Shown here: positions 9,655-19,093 of the stretch, piece after piece
Position numbering within the stretch: position 1 is the stretch's first letter
Layout: each line of letters begins with the position of its first letter
Source: Actinomycetota bacterium
GTDB lineage: Bacteria; Actinomycetota; Actinomycetes; Nanopelagicales; Nanopelagicaceae
Length of the DNA: 64,000 nucleotides
Direction: 5' to 3'
NCBI GenBank assembly: GCA_009701185.1
Contig: WLKQ01000001.1
Coordinates: 46,430 to 110,429, forward strand
Notes under the pieces: generated by a model
Seen by the model: the letters and a program-made list of their open reading frames with translations, nothing else
Database searches by the model: none
Told to the model about the DNA's origin: nothing
Made by a program: the position numbers and the translations under genes

Positions 9655-12600
9655 GCAAGCTCCTTTTCGGAGATTTCACGCTTACGGCGCCCTGCTGGCA
9701 GCGCCATAACAACCACAACGACCCAGGCTATTAACGCGAAGGATAGCCAAGCCCTGCGAATTGTTCCGTCGTGAATGAGTGATATTTCTCCAGCCTCGGT
9801 TGCGTTAAAGACAGGGAGGCCGAATTCACTCTTGGTTCGATCTAGTCGATAACCATTTTCAAGCACTTGCCATGATCGATCATAAGCTTCGGTGACAGTG
9901 ATATTACCTAATGATGGAACCGTAGTGCGCGCGCCAACTTCACCGGAATCTAATAGTAGTTGTGAGCCATCGGTAGAAGTAAATACCAACCGGCCTATAA
10001 CTCCATTTACTCGCCAAACAATTCCTGCCGAAGTTGCCGAAGCTCGCGCAAAGCCACCTAATCCATCAATAGTTTGAATAACGTTCGGGTCAAAAGGATT
10101 CTTAACAAAAACATATTTAATTCCATACTGTGCTAAAACTTTACTGCTTGTAATTCCAGATCCATCTATAAGTGATTGCGCTGCATCAGCCAGCATCGGA
10201 ATCTGGCGTGGAGCTACATCTGGTTCACCAAGTTCGATATCTGCGCCACGCGAAATATAGTATTGAACGGCCTTTAAGTTTTCGCTTCCAATTTCACGAA
10301 TTACCAATATTTTCGTTTCGCGCTCAGTGCTCAAAAAGGCAGGCATCACGGTTGCTCGATTACTTTGAACTGGGGAATCTGCGCCTGCCGTAATGGACCA
10401 ACTCAGTGTCAAGATTGAATACAAAGCGGTCGCAAGGAGTAGTAGAGCTGCCAAAATATGTCGGAAATGGATATTGGTTGAAATCAGTACTGCTCGAAGT
10501 TGATCCAAAATAATTACCGCCGATACAACTGCGGCTATTGTCGCCCCAACAAGAAAGGTTCCAACCCATACACGTGTACCAGCTGAGTTTCCGTGCACCG
10601 AGATGGAAAATGCCGAAAAGAAAACTGCTCCTGAAAGAAAACCCACACCATATTGGGCAATTCTTCGTGCTGAGTTAGATACAAAAAGTGAAACAAGTAA
10701 AACGAGAAGAACTGGGCTAATAATCCACCACGGTAATGCCCCTACTCCGCCAGGGTTAGCTAGAAATACTAGGTTTGTATCTCCGCCGGCTGTACTTATA
10801 CCGGGCTCAGCTAAGAACCTAGACGGAAAAATAAATGCTTCAAGAGAATATGGAGCGGTCAACAACAGAGGAAGAGTTACGATTGTTAAACGCTTATATA
10901 GCCGCTCCAGAAAAAGAGGCTTATTCGTTGAAATTCTAAACTCTTGGTAGTCAAATAAGATTGCAATAAGAGTGGCACCTAGGGCGATAACAAAAGTTAC
11001 TAAGGTGAAAGCATAAAGAAGCGCAAAAAGTATTGAAAGTCCAAATACCTTTCGCCGCGTAAGAAGTTCGATGCCACGCCAATGCCACAAAAGTGGCGGT
11101 ATCACCGGTGCAACCATCAGAACTACTACAGTTGCTAAGCGTCCTGAATTAATTGCGGCTATTGAGACTGGGGAAATTGCATACAGGAAACTGGCTGGAA
11201 CTTTAATCCAACTATTTGTTGTGAAGTTTTTTAATAAGTTAAGAATTGACCACATCATAATTATTGGTGCGACTAAAAATAATAGTGTGACTAATAGTCC
11301 AGCTTTTCCTAATAGAACGCTGGCGATCAATGCCAAGATTGCGATCCACGGAGGTGAAGCATTTGAGCTTCCCATTCCAACTTGGTGCCATGATTCAAAA
11401 TAAGCGCGCCATAGATCTCTTGCGCCACTAGGTGAGGTAGGTAATGCCCCACCAATAAGAGAATCGAATCTATTTCTAGATGACATCAAAGTGAAGACAC
11501 CTAAAATCAAAAACCCTAAAACTTCAGGCTTACGAAGGAGTGCAAACCAATGGTGACTTTTTGTAGGAACTAATAAATCCTCATCCTCGTCTGGATCAAG
11601 CACCGATTTTGTAGATTCTTCGCTACTTGGAAGCAATGTGACCCGAACTTTTTCAACTACGCGTGAAAAGCTAAGACGAAGTTGTGAACCCCGTGGCGGA
11701 ATAAATGAGGCAACAATTCGTGAGGAGACAAAACGTTTTTCTCTACGCGCTTTACGTGCCTTAATAATTAAGCCTGGTCTAATAATCAAGGAAGCGACGG
11801 CTAGAATTTCATCACTTGCATAGCCTGGGAGTTTTGCTAGTAAATACCCTAAAGAACGGGCTAAAGATGTACTCAAAAGTTGAATAGCTAACCAGGGCAA
11901 TATCCACCACGATGAATTAGCCAATAAAACGTAGGCAGCATTTCGGCGATCCAAAAGTAGGGGGCGATGCAAGAAGGCACCTTCTACATCTACCACTCGT
12001 CTCTCAGTAGCTGAAGCTTGAGCATGAAAAACCACAGCGCTTGTAGCAGCTAAAACTGAATGACCTGCAACGCGAGCCCGCCAACCAAAATCTACATCGT
12101 CACGAAAGAGTGAGAGATTTAAATCGAATCCACCAATTTCTTCAAAAATATCTCGACGAATAAGTGCACCTGCTGTGCTTACCGAAAGTACTTCATGAAT
12201 TCCATCGTGTTGGCCTTGATCATATTCAAGTGGTTCTAAGCCAGTCCAACGTGCACCATTTCCAGCGATACTTATTCCAGCTTCAAGTAAGTGCGTACGG
12301 TCATGCCAGCCGAGAAGTTTTGGTCCAACCATGGCAACTTGAGGACGGTCCTGAATTGAATCAAGTAAAAACTCCAGCGCAGTCGCAGCAGGAGCACTGT
12401 CGTCATGGATTAACCAAATCCATTCACTTCGTTCATCTGTAGATTTTTTTATTGCGGCAACTGCTTGGGCCACAGCTTCACCAAAACCACAATTGCGTTG
12501 AGCGTTAATAGTTGAGATACGAGCTGACTTCAATAGTTGTTTAGATGAATCCTTGGAACCCGTATCAACTGCAATTATTTGATCAAGGGGGCGGGATTGT

Positions 12601-12701
12601 GAAGCTAGCGCTGCAACAGTTTCAGGTAGCCACAATGCACCATCATGACTAACGAGTATCGCAGTGACACGATACTTATCTAATGCCGCTTGTGCAGCCA
12701 T
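9651..12701 (-). CDS. Large membrane glycosyltransferase: N-terminal GT2 plus multi-pass TM C-terminus
   Basis: VTAILVSHDGALWLPETVAALASQSRPLDQIIAVDTGS...WIWLIHDDSAP...VGPKLL...GGFDLNLSLFRDDVDFGWRARVAGH then many TM helices; 1016 aa. Confidence 0.85.
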   Translation of the reverse strand: MAAQAALDKYRVTAILVSHDGALWLPETVAALASQSRPLDQIIAVDTGSKDSSKQLLKSARISTINAQRNCGFGEAVAQAVAAIKKSTDERSEWIWLIHDDSAPAATALEFLLDSIQDRPQVAMVGPKLLGWHDRTHLLEAGISIAGNGARWTGLEPLEYDQGQHDGIHEVLSVSTAGALIRRDIFEEIGGFDLNLSLFRDDVDFGWRARVAGHSVLAATSAVVFHAQASATERRVVDVEGAFLHRPLLLDRRNAAYVLLANSSWWILPWLAIQLLSTSLARSLGYLLAKLPGYASDEILAVASLIIRPGLIIKARKARREKRFVSSRIVASFIPPRGSQLRLSFSRVVEKVRVTLLPSSEESTKSVLDPDEDEDLLVPTKSHHWFALLRKPEVLGFLILGVFTLMSSRNRFDSLIGGALPTSPSGARDLWRAYFESWHQVGMGSSNASPPWIAILALIASVLLGKAGLLVTLLFLVAPIIMMWSILNLLKNFTTNSWIKVPASFLYAISPVSIAAINSGRLATVVVLMVAPVIPPLLWHWRGIELLTRRKVFGLSILFALLYAFTLVTFVIALGATLIAILFDYQEFRISTNKPLFLERLYKRLTIVTLPLLLTAPYSLEAFIFPSRFLAEPGISTAGGDTNLVFLANPGGVGALPWWIISPVLLVLLVSLFVSNSARRIAQYGVGFLSGAVFFSAFSISVHGNSAGTRVWVGTFLVGATIAAVVSAVIILDQLRAVLISTNIHFRHILAALLLLATALYSILTLSWSITAGADSPVQSNRATVMPAFLSTERETKILVIREIGSENLKAVQYYISRGADIELGEPDVAPRQIPMLADAAQSLIDGSGITSSKVLAQYGIKYVFVKNPFDPNVIQTIDGLGGFARASATSAGIVWRVNGVIGRLVFTSTDGSQLLLDSGEVGARTTVPSLGNITVTEAYDRSWQVLENGYRLDRTKSEFGLPVFNATEAGEISLIHDGTIRRAWLSFALIAWVVVVVMALPAGRRKREISEKELA

Positions 12702-12728
12702 AGTTCTAACCCGCTTAAGGTTGCAGTA

Positions 12729-13028
12729 TTAGGCAGTGCGACGCTTGAGGCGACGACGTTCGCGCTCTGATAGTCCGCCCCAAATTCCAAAACGTTCATC
12801 GTGTGCAAGGGCATATTCCAAACACTCAGATCGAACTTCGCAAGAAAGACAGACACGCTTTGCTTCACGCGTTGATCCACCTTTTTCTGGAAAAAAAGCT
12901 TCAGGGTCGGTTTGTGCGCACAGTGAGCGCTCTTGCCAAGAGAGTTCAACATTCTCTCCATTGGCTAGGGTGATTTTGGGGCCAGTCGTGGGGAGCGGGG
13001 AGTTCGTGGCTTCAGGTCGGATCGGCAT
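12729..13028 (-). CDS. whiB2: WhiB-family Fe-S transcriptional regulator (WhiB2/WhmD-like)
   Basis: Four conserved Cys (SLCAQTDPEAFFPEKG...AKRVCLSCEVRSECLEYAL) and GIWGGLSERERRRLKRR. Confidence 0.93.
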   Translation of the reverse strand: MPIRPEATNSPLPTTGPKITLANGENVELSWQERSLCAQTDPEAFFPEKGGSTREAKRVCLSCEVRSECLEYALAHDERFGIWGGLSERERRRLKRRTA

Positions 13029-13089
13029 ACCGATTCTCCTTAATAGCTTTGTGTCTCGTCCCTCGTGGAAAAGACTTACTTAAGAATGA

Positions 13090-13118
13090 ATTACACGCGT
13101 GTAAGTCCCATATGTCAA
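13090..13118 (-). promoter_or_regulatory. Predicted sigma70-type promoter of whiB with overlapping palindrome
   Basis: Minus strand TTGACA (13118-13113), 17-nt spacer, TGTAAT (13095-13090); 14-bp perfect palindrome TTACACGCGTGTAA at 13091-13104 covers most of the -10. Confidence 0.6.
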
Positions 13119-13155
13119 GTTAAATGAGCGCTCTCAACAGCAAAAATAAGAAAAA

Positions 13156-14163
13156 TCAGGCTGGAATGGGAAGAATCTCATCTTTTGTGACACATGAAGC
13201 CACAATTCTCGAGTTTTCTGGAATATGCGCCGCCGATGAGATAAATGAATCTATTACGGTAGCTCCAGCGCCAATGTGTGCCCCATGTTCAACTATCGAT
13301 CCCGAAATGTGCGCTCCGGTGCCGACGAACACGCCAGCCCCGATGCTTGAGCCTAGATCTATCACTGCACTCTGATCAACATGTGCACCACTCATGATGA
13401 GTTTCTGGTCTGTATGAATCGCAACTTCGGCCATAGATAAGGCGCTGGAGTCTGCGCGACCGCTCACTAGATCAGTCGAGCCTTTGAGTAAAGCCTTTGG
13501 TGTACCAATATCTAACCAATAAGAATCATCAATATAGCCAAATAATCTGCCGTGATTAGAAATTATGTCTGGAAAGATTTCCCGCTCAACACTACTCACT
13601 GAATTGTGTGGAATTGTAGAAATAATTTGTGGGCTAAATACATAGCAGCCGGCATTTATTGTATTAGTGATCGGATTCTCCATTTTTTCCAAAAAAGCAA
13701 TCACGCGTCCGTCGGAATCAGTTGGAACGCAACCATATGCTCTAGCATCTTCAACGGAGGTTAAGTGCAAAGTAACATCGGCTTGATTATCTTGGTGCTG
13801 TCGAATTTGTTCGCTCAAATTATGCGAGCTCAAAACATCCCCGTTAAAAACTACAACAGTCTCGTTAGCATTCAGTAACTGCGCCGCATGCGCGATTGCT
13901 CCCCCAGTACCTAAGGGTTGCTTTTCTACCGCATACAGGAGCTTCATTCCCCATTTAGAACCATCACCAAAGTATGGAATGAATACTTCTGAAAGATATG
14001 ACGTTGCAAGTACAATTGTTGTAATTCCAGCATTACGTGCCATAGCAAGTTGGTGTTCAGTCACTGGCAGTCCAGCGACATTGAGCATTGGTTTTGGCGT
14101 GTATTTAGTTAATGGCATTAAGCGCGTACCGAGGCCTCCGACAAGCAGAATTCCAGCTGCCAT
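13156..14163 (-). CDS. NDP-sugar nucleotidyltransferase (mannose-1-phosphate guanylyltransferase-like) with left-handed beta-helix
   Basis: GILLVGGLGTRLMPLTKYTPKPMLNVAGLPV, hexapeptide repeats at C-terminus. Confidence 0.88.
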   Translation of the reverse strand: MAAGILLVGGLGTRLMPLTKYTPKPMLNVAGLPVTEHQLAMARNAGITTIVLATSYLSEVFIPYFGDGSKWGMKLLYAVEKQPLGTGGAIAHAAQLLNANETVVVFNGDVLSSHNLSEQIRQHQDNQADVTLHLTSVEDARAYGCVPTDSDGRVIAFLEKMENPITNTINAGCYVFSPQIISTIPHNSVSSVEREIFPDIISNHGRLFGYIDDSYWLDIGTPKALLKGSTDLVSGRADSSALSMAEVAIHTDQKLIMSGAHVDQSAVIDLGSSIGAGVFVGTGAHISGSIVEHGAHIGAGATVIDSFISSAAHIPENSRIVASCVTKDEILPIPA

Positions 14164-14165
14164 CT

Positions 14166-15230
14166 TTAAGCCTCTAAGCGTAAAACTGCATCTTTTATGT
14201 GGTCATCTGTTGCAGTCATGGCGATGCGAATATGACGCGCACCTTTATCACCATAAAAACTTCCGGGGGTTGCAAGAATTCCTTTATGAGCTAACCATTC
14301 AACACTCGTCCATGCATCTTCATCGCGAGTGCACCAGATATAAAGTCCTGAATTACTAAATTCAATTCTAAAACCAACTGCCTTAAGGGCAGGACTCAAT
14401 AATTCTCGCCGAGCGTTATATCGGGCGCGCTGTATGGCTACATGTTTGTCATCGGCCAAGGCGGCAGTCATTGCTTTCTGAACAGGTAAGGGCACGATCA
14501 TTCCTGCATGTTTTCTAAATTCGCGAATACGTGAGATTAATTGTGAATCACCAATCATAAATGCGGCCCGATAACCTGCCATCGACGAACGCTTCGATAA
14601 TGAATGAACAGCCAATATATTTGAGTTGTCACTACCTGTTTGAGATAACACAGAAATTGATTGAGCAGTGTGGTCGAACTCCAAATAACATTCATCTGAG
14701 GCAAGTATTGAACCTGAATCTCGTGACCACTGAATACAAGCTTTAACTTCATCAATGCTGTGTACTCGACCTGTTGGATTTGATGGCGAATTTAGCCAGG
14801 CTAAATCGGCAGAGGGCCATGTTGATGAATCAATGCCTACTGGAATTGATTCAGCTCCCCCAATCAATGCCCCCACGTGATAGGTGGGATATGCAATCTC
14901 TGGAATAAGAACTTTCTTGGCTTCAAGAATTGTTGGAAGCCACGCAACAAGCTCCTTGGACCCGATGACTGGTAAGACGTCAAACTCTCCACTGGCACCA
15001 AGTCGCTCACGTGCCCACTTCGAAATCGCCGCACGTAATTCTGGTGTACCTGCAGTTAAAGGATAACTAGGAGAGTTTGATGCTCGTCCAAATACTTCCT
15101 GAATAAAATCTGGAGTTGGATCAACGGGTGTGCCTTGGGATAAATCAATGATGCCACCTGGGTGCGAGCGCGCAATCTCGCCGTATGGAGCTAATGCATC
15201 CCAAGGAAAATCAGGGAGCGGTGCGCGCAA
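14166..15230 (-). CDS. dapC: Succinyldiaminopimelate aminotransferase (class I/II PLP)
   Basis: AWLNSPSNPTGRVHSIDE, VHSLSKRSSMAGYRAAFMIGD; adjacent to ferredoxin as in other actinobacteria. Confidence 0.88.
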   Translation of the reverse strand: MRAPLPDFPWDALAPYGEIARSHPGGIIDLSQGTPVDPTPDFIQEVFGRASNSPSYPLTAGTPELRAAISKWARERLGASGEFDVLPVIGSKELVAWLPTILEAKKVLIPEIAYPTYHVGALIGGAESIPVGIDSSTWPSADLAWLNSPSNPTGRVHSIDEVKACIQWSRDSGSILASDECYLEFDHTAQSISVLSQTGSDNSNILAVHSLSKRSSMAGYRAAFMIGDSQLISRIREFRKHAGMIVPLPVQKAMTAALADDKHVAIQRARYNARRELLSPALKAVGFRIEFSNSGLYIWCTRDEDAWTSVEWLAHKGILATPGSFYGDKGARHIRIAMTATDDHIKDAVLRLEA

Positions 15231-15236
15231 GGATTA

Positions 15237-15557
15237 TTACTCGCTTTTAGGCGGCATAGTGATGATTAAAGCGTGGTCCGTATTAGATGGACCCATTTTT
15301 GCGGCTCCACCAGGTGAACCGATTTCAACAAAGAACTCTGTATTTACTTTGCCAAACTCAACCCACTTGGCTGGAACATCATCTTCATAATAAATAGCTT
15401 CAACCGGACAGACTGGCTCGCATGCACCACAGTCAACACACTCATCAGGCTGGATGTATAGCATCCGTCCACCTTCATAGATACAGTCCACAGGACACTC
15501 AGCGATGCACGACTTATCTTTCACATCGATACATGGCTCTGCAATTATGTACGTCAC
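15237..15557 (-). CDS. fdxA: 7Fe-type ferredoxin
   Basis: TYIIAEPCIDVKDKSCIAECPVDCIYEGGRMLYIQPDECVDCGACEPVCPVEAIYYEDD; GTG start at 15557 preceded by GGAGG, shorter than the ORF-track start. Confidence 0.92.
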   Translation of the reverse strand: MTYIIAEPCIDVKDKSCIAECPVDCIYEGGRMLYIQPDECVDCGACEPVCPVEAIYYEDDVPAKWVEFGKVNTEFFVEIGSPGGAAKMGPSNTDHALIITMPPKSE

Positions 15558-15647
15558 GGGTAAGCCTCCACACTCATTGGAATGGGATGATTCTAATCGC
15601 ATACCGCCATTACGCGCGATATTGGGGTAAAGGTTTATCGTTGAGCC

Positions 15648-15848
15648 ATGTCACAGGATCTTGCTAGTCAATTTCAAGCCCTGATTGGTAAGCGGGTAAC
15701 GATTCGATTGCATGATGAAGGCTCAGGCTTTCGCGACATAGTTGGCTTTCTTGAAAGCCCTACATCCTTAAGAAATCGGCATGGCCAGCTCATCGAGTTC
15801 TCATACAGTGAGATTTTTATTTGGCGTGAGGTTATTGCGAAAGCTTAA
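15648..15848 (+). CDS. 66-aa SH3-like small protein resembling the N-terminal domain of actinobacterial GNAT proteins
   Basis: MSQDLASQFQALIGKRVTIRLHDEGSGFRDIVGFLESPTSLRNRHGQLIEFSYSEIFIWREVIAKA; TATCGT -10 exactly 6 nt upstream of ATG. Confidence 0.6.
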   Translation: MSQDLASQFQALIGKRVTIRLHDEGSGFRDIVGFLESPTSLRNRHGQLIEFSYSEIFIWREVIAKA

Positions 15849-15857
15849 AACTTTACT

Positions 15858-16169
15858 TTATGCAGGAAGCAGCACGGCTAGAACTAGACAGAGAACGCCT
15901 AAGTTTAAGAACGAGATTCCTATACGACTTCCCTCGATTAAAAACTCCTGACCCATCCCCGGAAACCCTGCGCGCACTATGACAAACATCCATGCAAGGG
16001 CTGCGATTGTTCTATAGGCCCTGCCTCCCCACCTTCGGCCAATTGCCCAAATTCCAGCAACGGTAGAGATCAAAGCAAGTGCTAATCCAACTGGTGGAAG
16101 CGAAGAATGTACAAGAACGGATCCAAGTCCTAATACGGAACCAATAACGAATGAGTACAACAGACGCAT
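15858..16169 (-). CDS. Small integral membrane protein (3-4 TM)
   Basis: Hydrophobic 103-aa ORF abutting mshB. Confidence 0.65.
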   Translation of the reverse strand: MRLLYSFVIGSVLGLGSVLVHSSLPPVGLALALISTVAGIWAIGRRWGGRAYRTIAALAWMFVIVRAGFPGMGQEFLIEGSRIGISFLNLGVLCLVLAVLLPA

Positions 16170-17021
16170 TTAAAGAACTACTCCTGCGGTTAAATCACTC
16201 TCTCGACCCTGTTCATCAAATGGAGCAGATTTTTCACCTTTAACAAGTGTGTAGTACTCATGTCCCCACACTTGAAGACCTAAATTATTTGAGAGAGCAA
16301 AGAATGGCCCATCGACTGCTATCTGTGTCTCATGTGCCTTCATTGCTAACATCTTTTGTTCTACATAATCATTACCATCGATTAACGTTGTAACAAATGA
16401 ATCATCTTTAGCAAAAGGAATGTCATCAACATTGTCAGAACCAAAGAAATCCGAACCCAGCTCTTTCATCGCTTCCATTCCTGCAGCAATAACCGACTTT
16501 GGCATCGTGTTCCAATAGATTTTTTGAATCTCCCACTGTGAAAGTTCGCTGGCTCTCATCGCTACTCGATGGGCTTGTATGTGATCTGGATGCCCATAAC
16601 CACCGATTTCATCATAAGTAATGAGAATATGTGGTTTTACTTCTTCGATGACTTTCACTAACAAGGCCGCGGCTATATCTACATCAACTTGCCAAAAAAC
16701 ATCTGGCCTCTCATTCTGAGGCATACCCATCATTCCGCTATCTCGATAGTGAGCTAAAAACCTGTGATCACTTACGCCTAATGCCTTCATTGCTGCCTTA
16801 AGTTCGATTTCTCGATGTGCGCCAAGTTGATCTTCATGGGTGCTGGCTAAGTGCGATAGGCCAGGAACAAGAATCTCTCCCTCTTCTCCGCGCGTACACG
16901 TTATTAAAGTAACGTCGGCTCCACGATCAGCGTAAAGCGCCATCGTTGCACCGTTATTAATAGTCTCATCATCAGGATGAGCGTGCACGAGCAGAATTCG
17001 ATAACCTGCATATTTCTTCAT
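16170..17021 (-). CDS. mshB: N-acetyl-glucosaminyl-inositol deacetylase MshB-like (mycothiol biosynthesis)
   Basis: RILLVHAHPDDETINNGATMALYADRGADVTLITCTRGEEGE...GYGHPDHIQAHRV; ATG at 17021 overlaps the stop of the upstream gene. Confidence 0.88.
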   Translation of the reverse strand: MKKYAGYRILLVHAHPDDETINNGATMALYADRGADVTLITCTRGEEGEILVPGLSHLASTHEDQLGAHREIELKAAMKALGVSDHRFLAHYRDSGMMGMPQNERPDVFWQVDVDIAAALLVKVIEEVKPHILITYDEIGGYGHPDHIQAHRVAMRASELSQWEIQKIYWNTMPKSVIAAGMEAMKELGSDFFGSDNVDDIPFAKDDSFVTTLIDGNDYVEQKMLAMKAHETQIAVDGPFFALSNNLGLQVWGHEYYTLVKGEKSAPFDEQGRESDLTAGVVL

Positions 17022-18172
17022 TAATACGCTCCTAGCTCTGGCTGAATATGTGCAATCCAAGAAAGTATTCCACCCTCTACGTGTCTGACGTTTGTGTATC
17101 CCTGAGACTTAAGAATATCTAAAGCCGTCGCTGAACGAATTCCAGCCTTACAGTACAAAATTATCTCACGCTCCCTTGGAAGCGACGCCAATGCACGTCC
17201 CTCAAAAAAACTACTCAAGGGCATTAAATGTGAATCTGGGATGCGTACTAATTCATACTCGTAAGGTTGGCGAACATCTACTAATAAGAAATCTCTGCCA
17301 TTTTCAATAAAATCTTTTAACTCATATACTGAAATCTCATCTTCTATAGTGCTCGCACAAAACGCTTCATAATCATCTAGTAGGCCCACTTGTTGAGGAT
17401 TGTCGCTACAGAGAACGCAGTGAGGATCTTTTTTAATTTGAATCTTTTCAAAACTCGTATTCAAAGCGTTATAAATTATTAAATTCCCAACGATGGGTGT
17501 ACCTATACCGGTAATGATCTTTATTGCCTCGGTTGCTTGAATAGCTCCAATGGATGCACACAGAACCCCGAGAACTCCTGCTTCTGCACAACTTGCAACA
17601 TCAATTGCCGGCTTTGGATGTAGGCATCTATAGCAAGGCCCATAATCAGACCAAAAAACACTTGCTTGTCCATCAAAGCGATAAATAGAGCCCCATACAT
17701 ATGGCTTTCCCAAAAGTACGGCCGCATCATTAATGAGGTATCGGGTCGCAAAATTATCTGTTCCATCGATGATTAAGTCGTACTGCCCAAGTATATCTAG
17801 TGCATTACTTTTACTTAACTCAACATTATGTACTACAACATTTATAAATGAATTGATTTCAAGAATCGAATTACGAGCACTCTCGGCTTTACTCTTACCA
17901 ATTTCACTTTCACTGTGAATTACTTGACGTTGCAGATTCGTTTCATCTACAACATCAAAGTCAACAATTCCAAGTGTGCCTATTCCAGCGGCGGCTAGAT
18001 ACATCAGAACCGGCGAACCCAAGCCACCTGCGCCAATACATACAACTTTAGATTTCTTTAATCTCTCCTGGCCTTTTGTTGAAATATCTGGCAGCGCTAA
18101 GTGGCGGCTATAGCGACGCAATTCCTCTGCACTGAGCGCCGTGCCGTCTTCAACTAGTGGCGGGATTTCCAT
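17021..18172 (-). CDS. moeZ: ThiF/MoeB-type adenylyltransferase with C-terminal rhodanese domain (MoeZ-like)
   Basis: RYSRHLALPDISTKGQERLKKSKVVCIGAGGLGSPVLMYLAAAGIGTLGIVDFDVVDETNLQRQ; rhodanese ILYCKAGIRSATAL. Internal ATG 18172 preferred so it does not overlap the divergent tetR. Confidence 0.88.
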   Translation of the reverse strand: MEIPPLVEDGTALSAEELRRYSRHLALPDISTKGQERLKKSKVVCIGAGGLGSPVLMYLAAAGIGTLGIVDFDVVDETNLQRQVIHSESEIGKSKAESARNSILEINSFINVVVHNVELSKSNALDILGQYDLIIDGTDNFATRYLINDAAVLLGKPYVWGSIYRFDGQASVFWSDYGPCYRCLHPKPAIDVASCAEAGVLGVLCASIGAIQATEAIKIITGIGTPIVGNLIIYNALNTSFEKIQIKKDPHCVLCSDNPQQVGLLDDYEAFCASTIEDEISVYELKDFIENGRDFLLVDVRQPYEYELVRIPDSHLMPLSSFFEGRALASLPREREIILYCKAGIRSATALDILKSQGYTNVRHVEGGILSWIAHIQPELGAY

Positions 18173-18203
18173 AGAAGAGTGATTCTGCCGTACGATTCCC
18201 CTA

Positions 18204-18815
18204 ATGACTACCGCAGACACTTCAAATAAGGCACGTCTCCCTCGTGATGAACGTCGGGCGTTACTTCTTTCGGCTGCTTTAGAAGTATTTACAGTTGCTG
18301 GGTATCACTCAGCCGCAATGGATGAAATTGCTGATCGTGCAAATGTGAGCAAGCCAGTTCTCTATCAACATTTTCCTTCAAAGCTTGAACTCTATTTGGC
18401 CGTATTAGATTTACACATTGATTCACTGGTCTTTGAAATCCAAAAGGCGATTGCATCTACTCCAGATAATGCGAATCGTGTTCATGCAACCGTTAATGCA
18501 TATTTCAGTTTTATTGAAAAAGAGGGTGAAGCTTTCAGGCTGCTCTTTGAAAGCGACATGAGTGTGGAACCCTCAGTCCGTGAGCGATTGAATCGCATGA
18601 CTTATGACTGTGCGGCTGCGGCAAGTGCAGTTATTTCTATTGATACTGGTCTTCCAAAGGAGGCTTCAATGCTTCTTGGTGTCGGCATGATCGGATATGC
18701 GCAAGTAACGGCTCGTCATTGGCTTGATAGAGATAGCACGTTAACTCGCGATCAAGCAGTAGAGCTCGTCAATAACCTCATGTGGAGAGGTATTTCTGGT
18801 TTCCCACGCAATTAA
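18204..18815 (+). CDS. TetR family transcriptional regulator
   Basis: RRALLLSAALEVFTVAGYHSAAMDEIADRANVSKPVLYQHFPSKLELYLAVL; TACGAT box 7 nt upstream of ATG. Confidence 0.92.
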   Translation: MTTADTSNKARLPRDERRALLLSAALEVFTVAGYHSAAMDEIADRANVSKPVLYQHFPSKLELYLAVLDLHIDSLVFEIQKAIASTPDNANRVHATVNAYFSFIEKEGEAFRLLFESDMSVEPSVRERLNRMTYDCAAAASAVISIDTGLPKEASMLLGVGMIGYAQVTARHWLDRDSTLTRDQAVELVNNLMWRGISGFPRN

Positions 18816-18835
18816 AGGCCGATAGGATTATCCAT

Positions 18836-19093
18836 ATGAGTACTAAGAAAACCGACTCCACTGTAAAATCAGAGGTTCGAATCGCTGTTGCACGCGTTGC
18901 CTCTGATCTCTTTTTTGAAAGCGCACAAAGTGCCGCAGAAATTAAGAGCGCAGTTGCCGATGCACTTGCATCAGGTAAACCATTGTCATTAACCGATGTT
19001 CGTGGCCATGAGATTATTGTTCCGGCAGACAAAATCGGCTATGTCGAGGTCGGCGTAGCCGCATCTCGTCGTGTCGGTTTCGGCGCTGCATAA
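18836..19093 (+). CDS. DUF3107 family protein
   Basis: VRIAVARVASDLFFESAQSAAEIKSAVADALASGKPLSLTDVRGHEIIVPADKIGYVEVGVAASRRVGFGAA; ATG 18836 has TAGGAT 7 nt upstream. Confidence 0.85.
   Translation: MSTKKTDSTVKSEVRIAVARVASDLFFESAQSAAEIKSAVADALASGKPLSLTDVRGHEIIVPADKIGYVEVGVAASRRVGFGAA

Noticed and set aside
17021-18220. ORF-track start of moeZ at 18220
   Set aside because: Would overlap the divergent tetR start; internal ATG 18172 fits the family N-terminus better.
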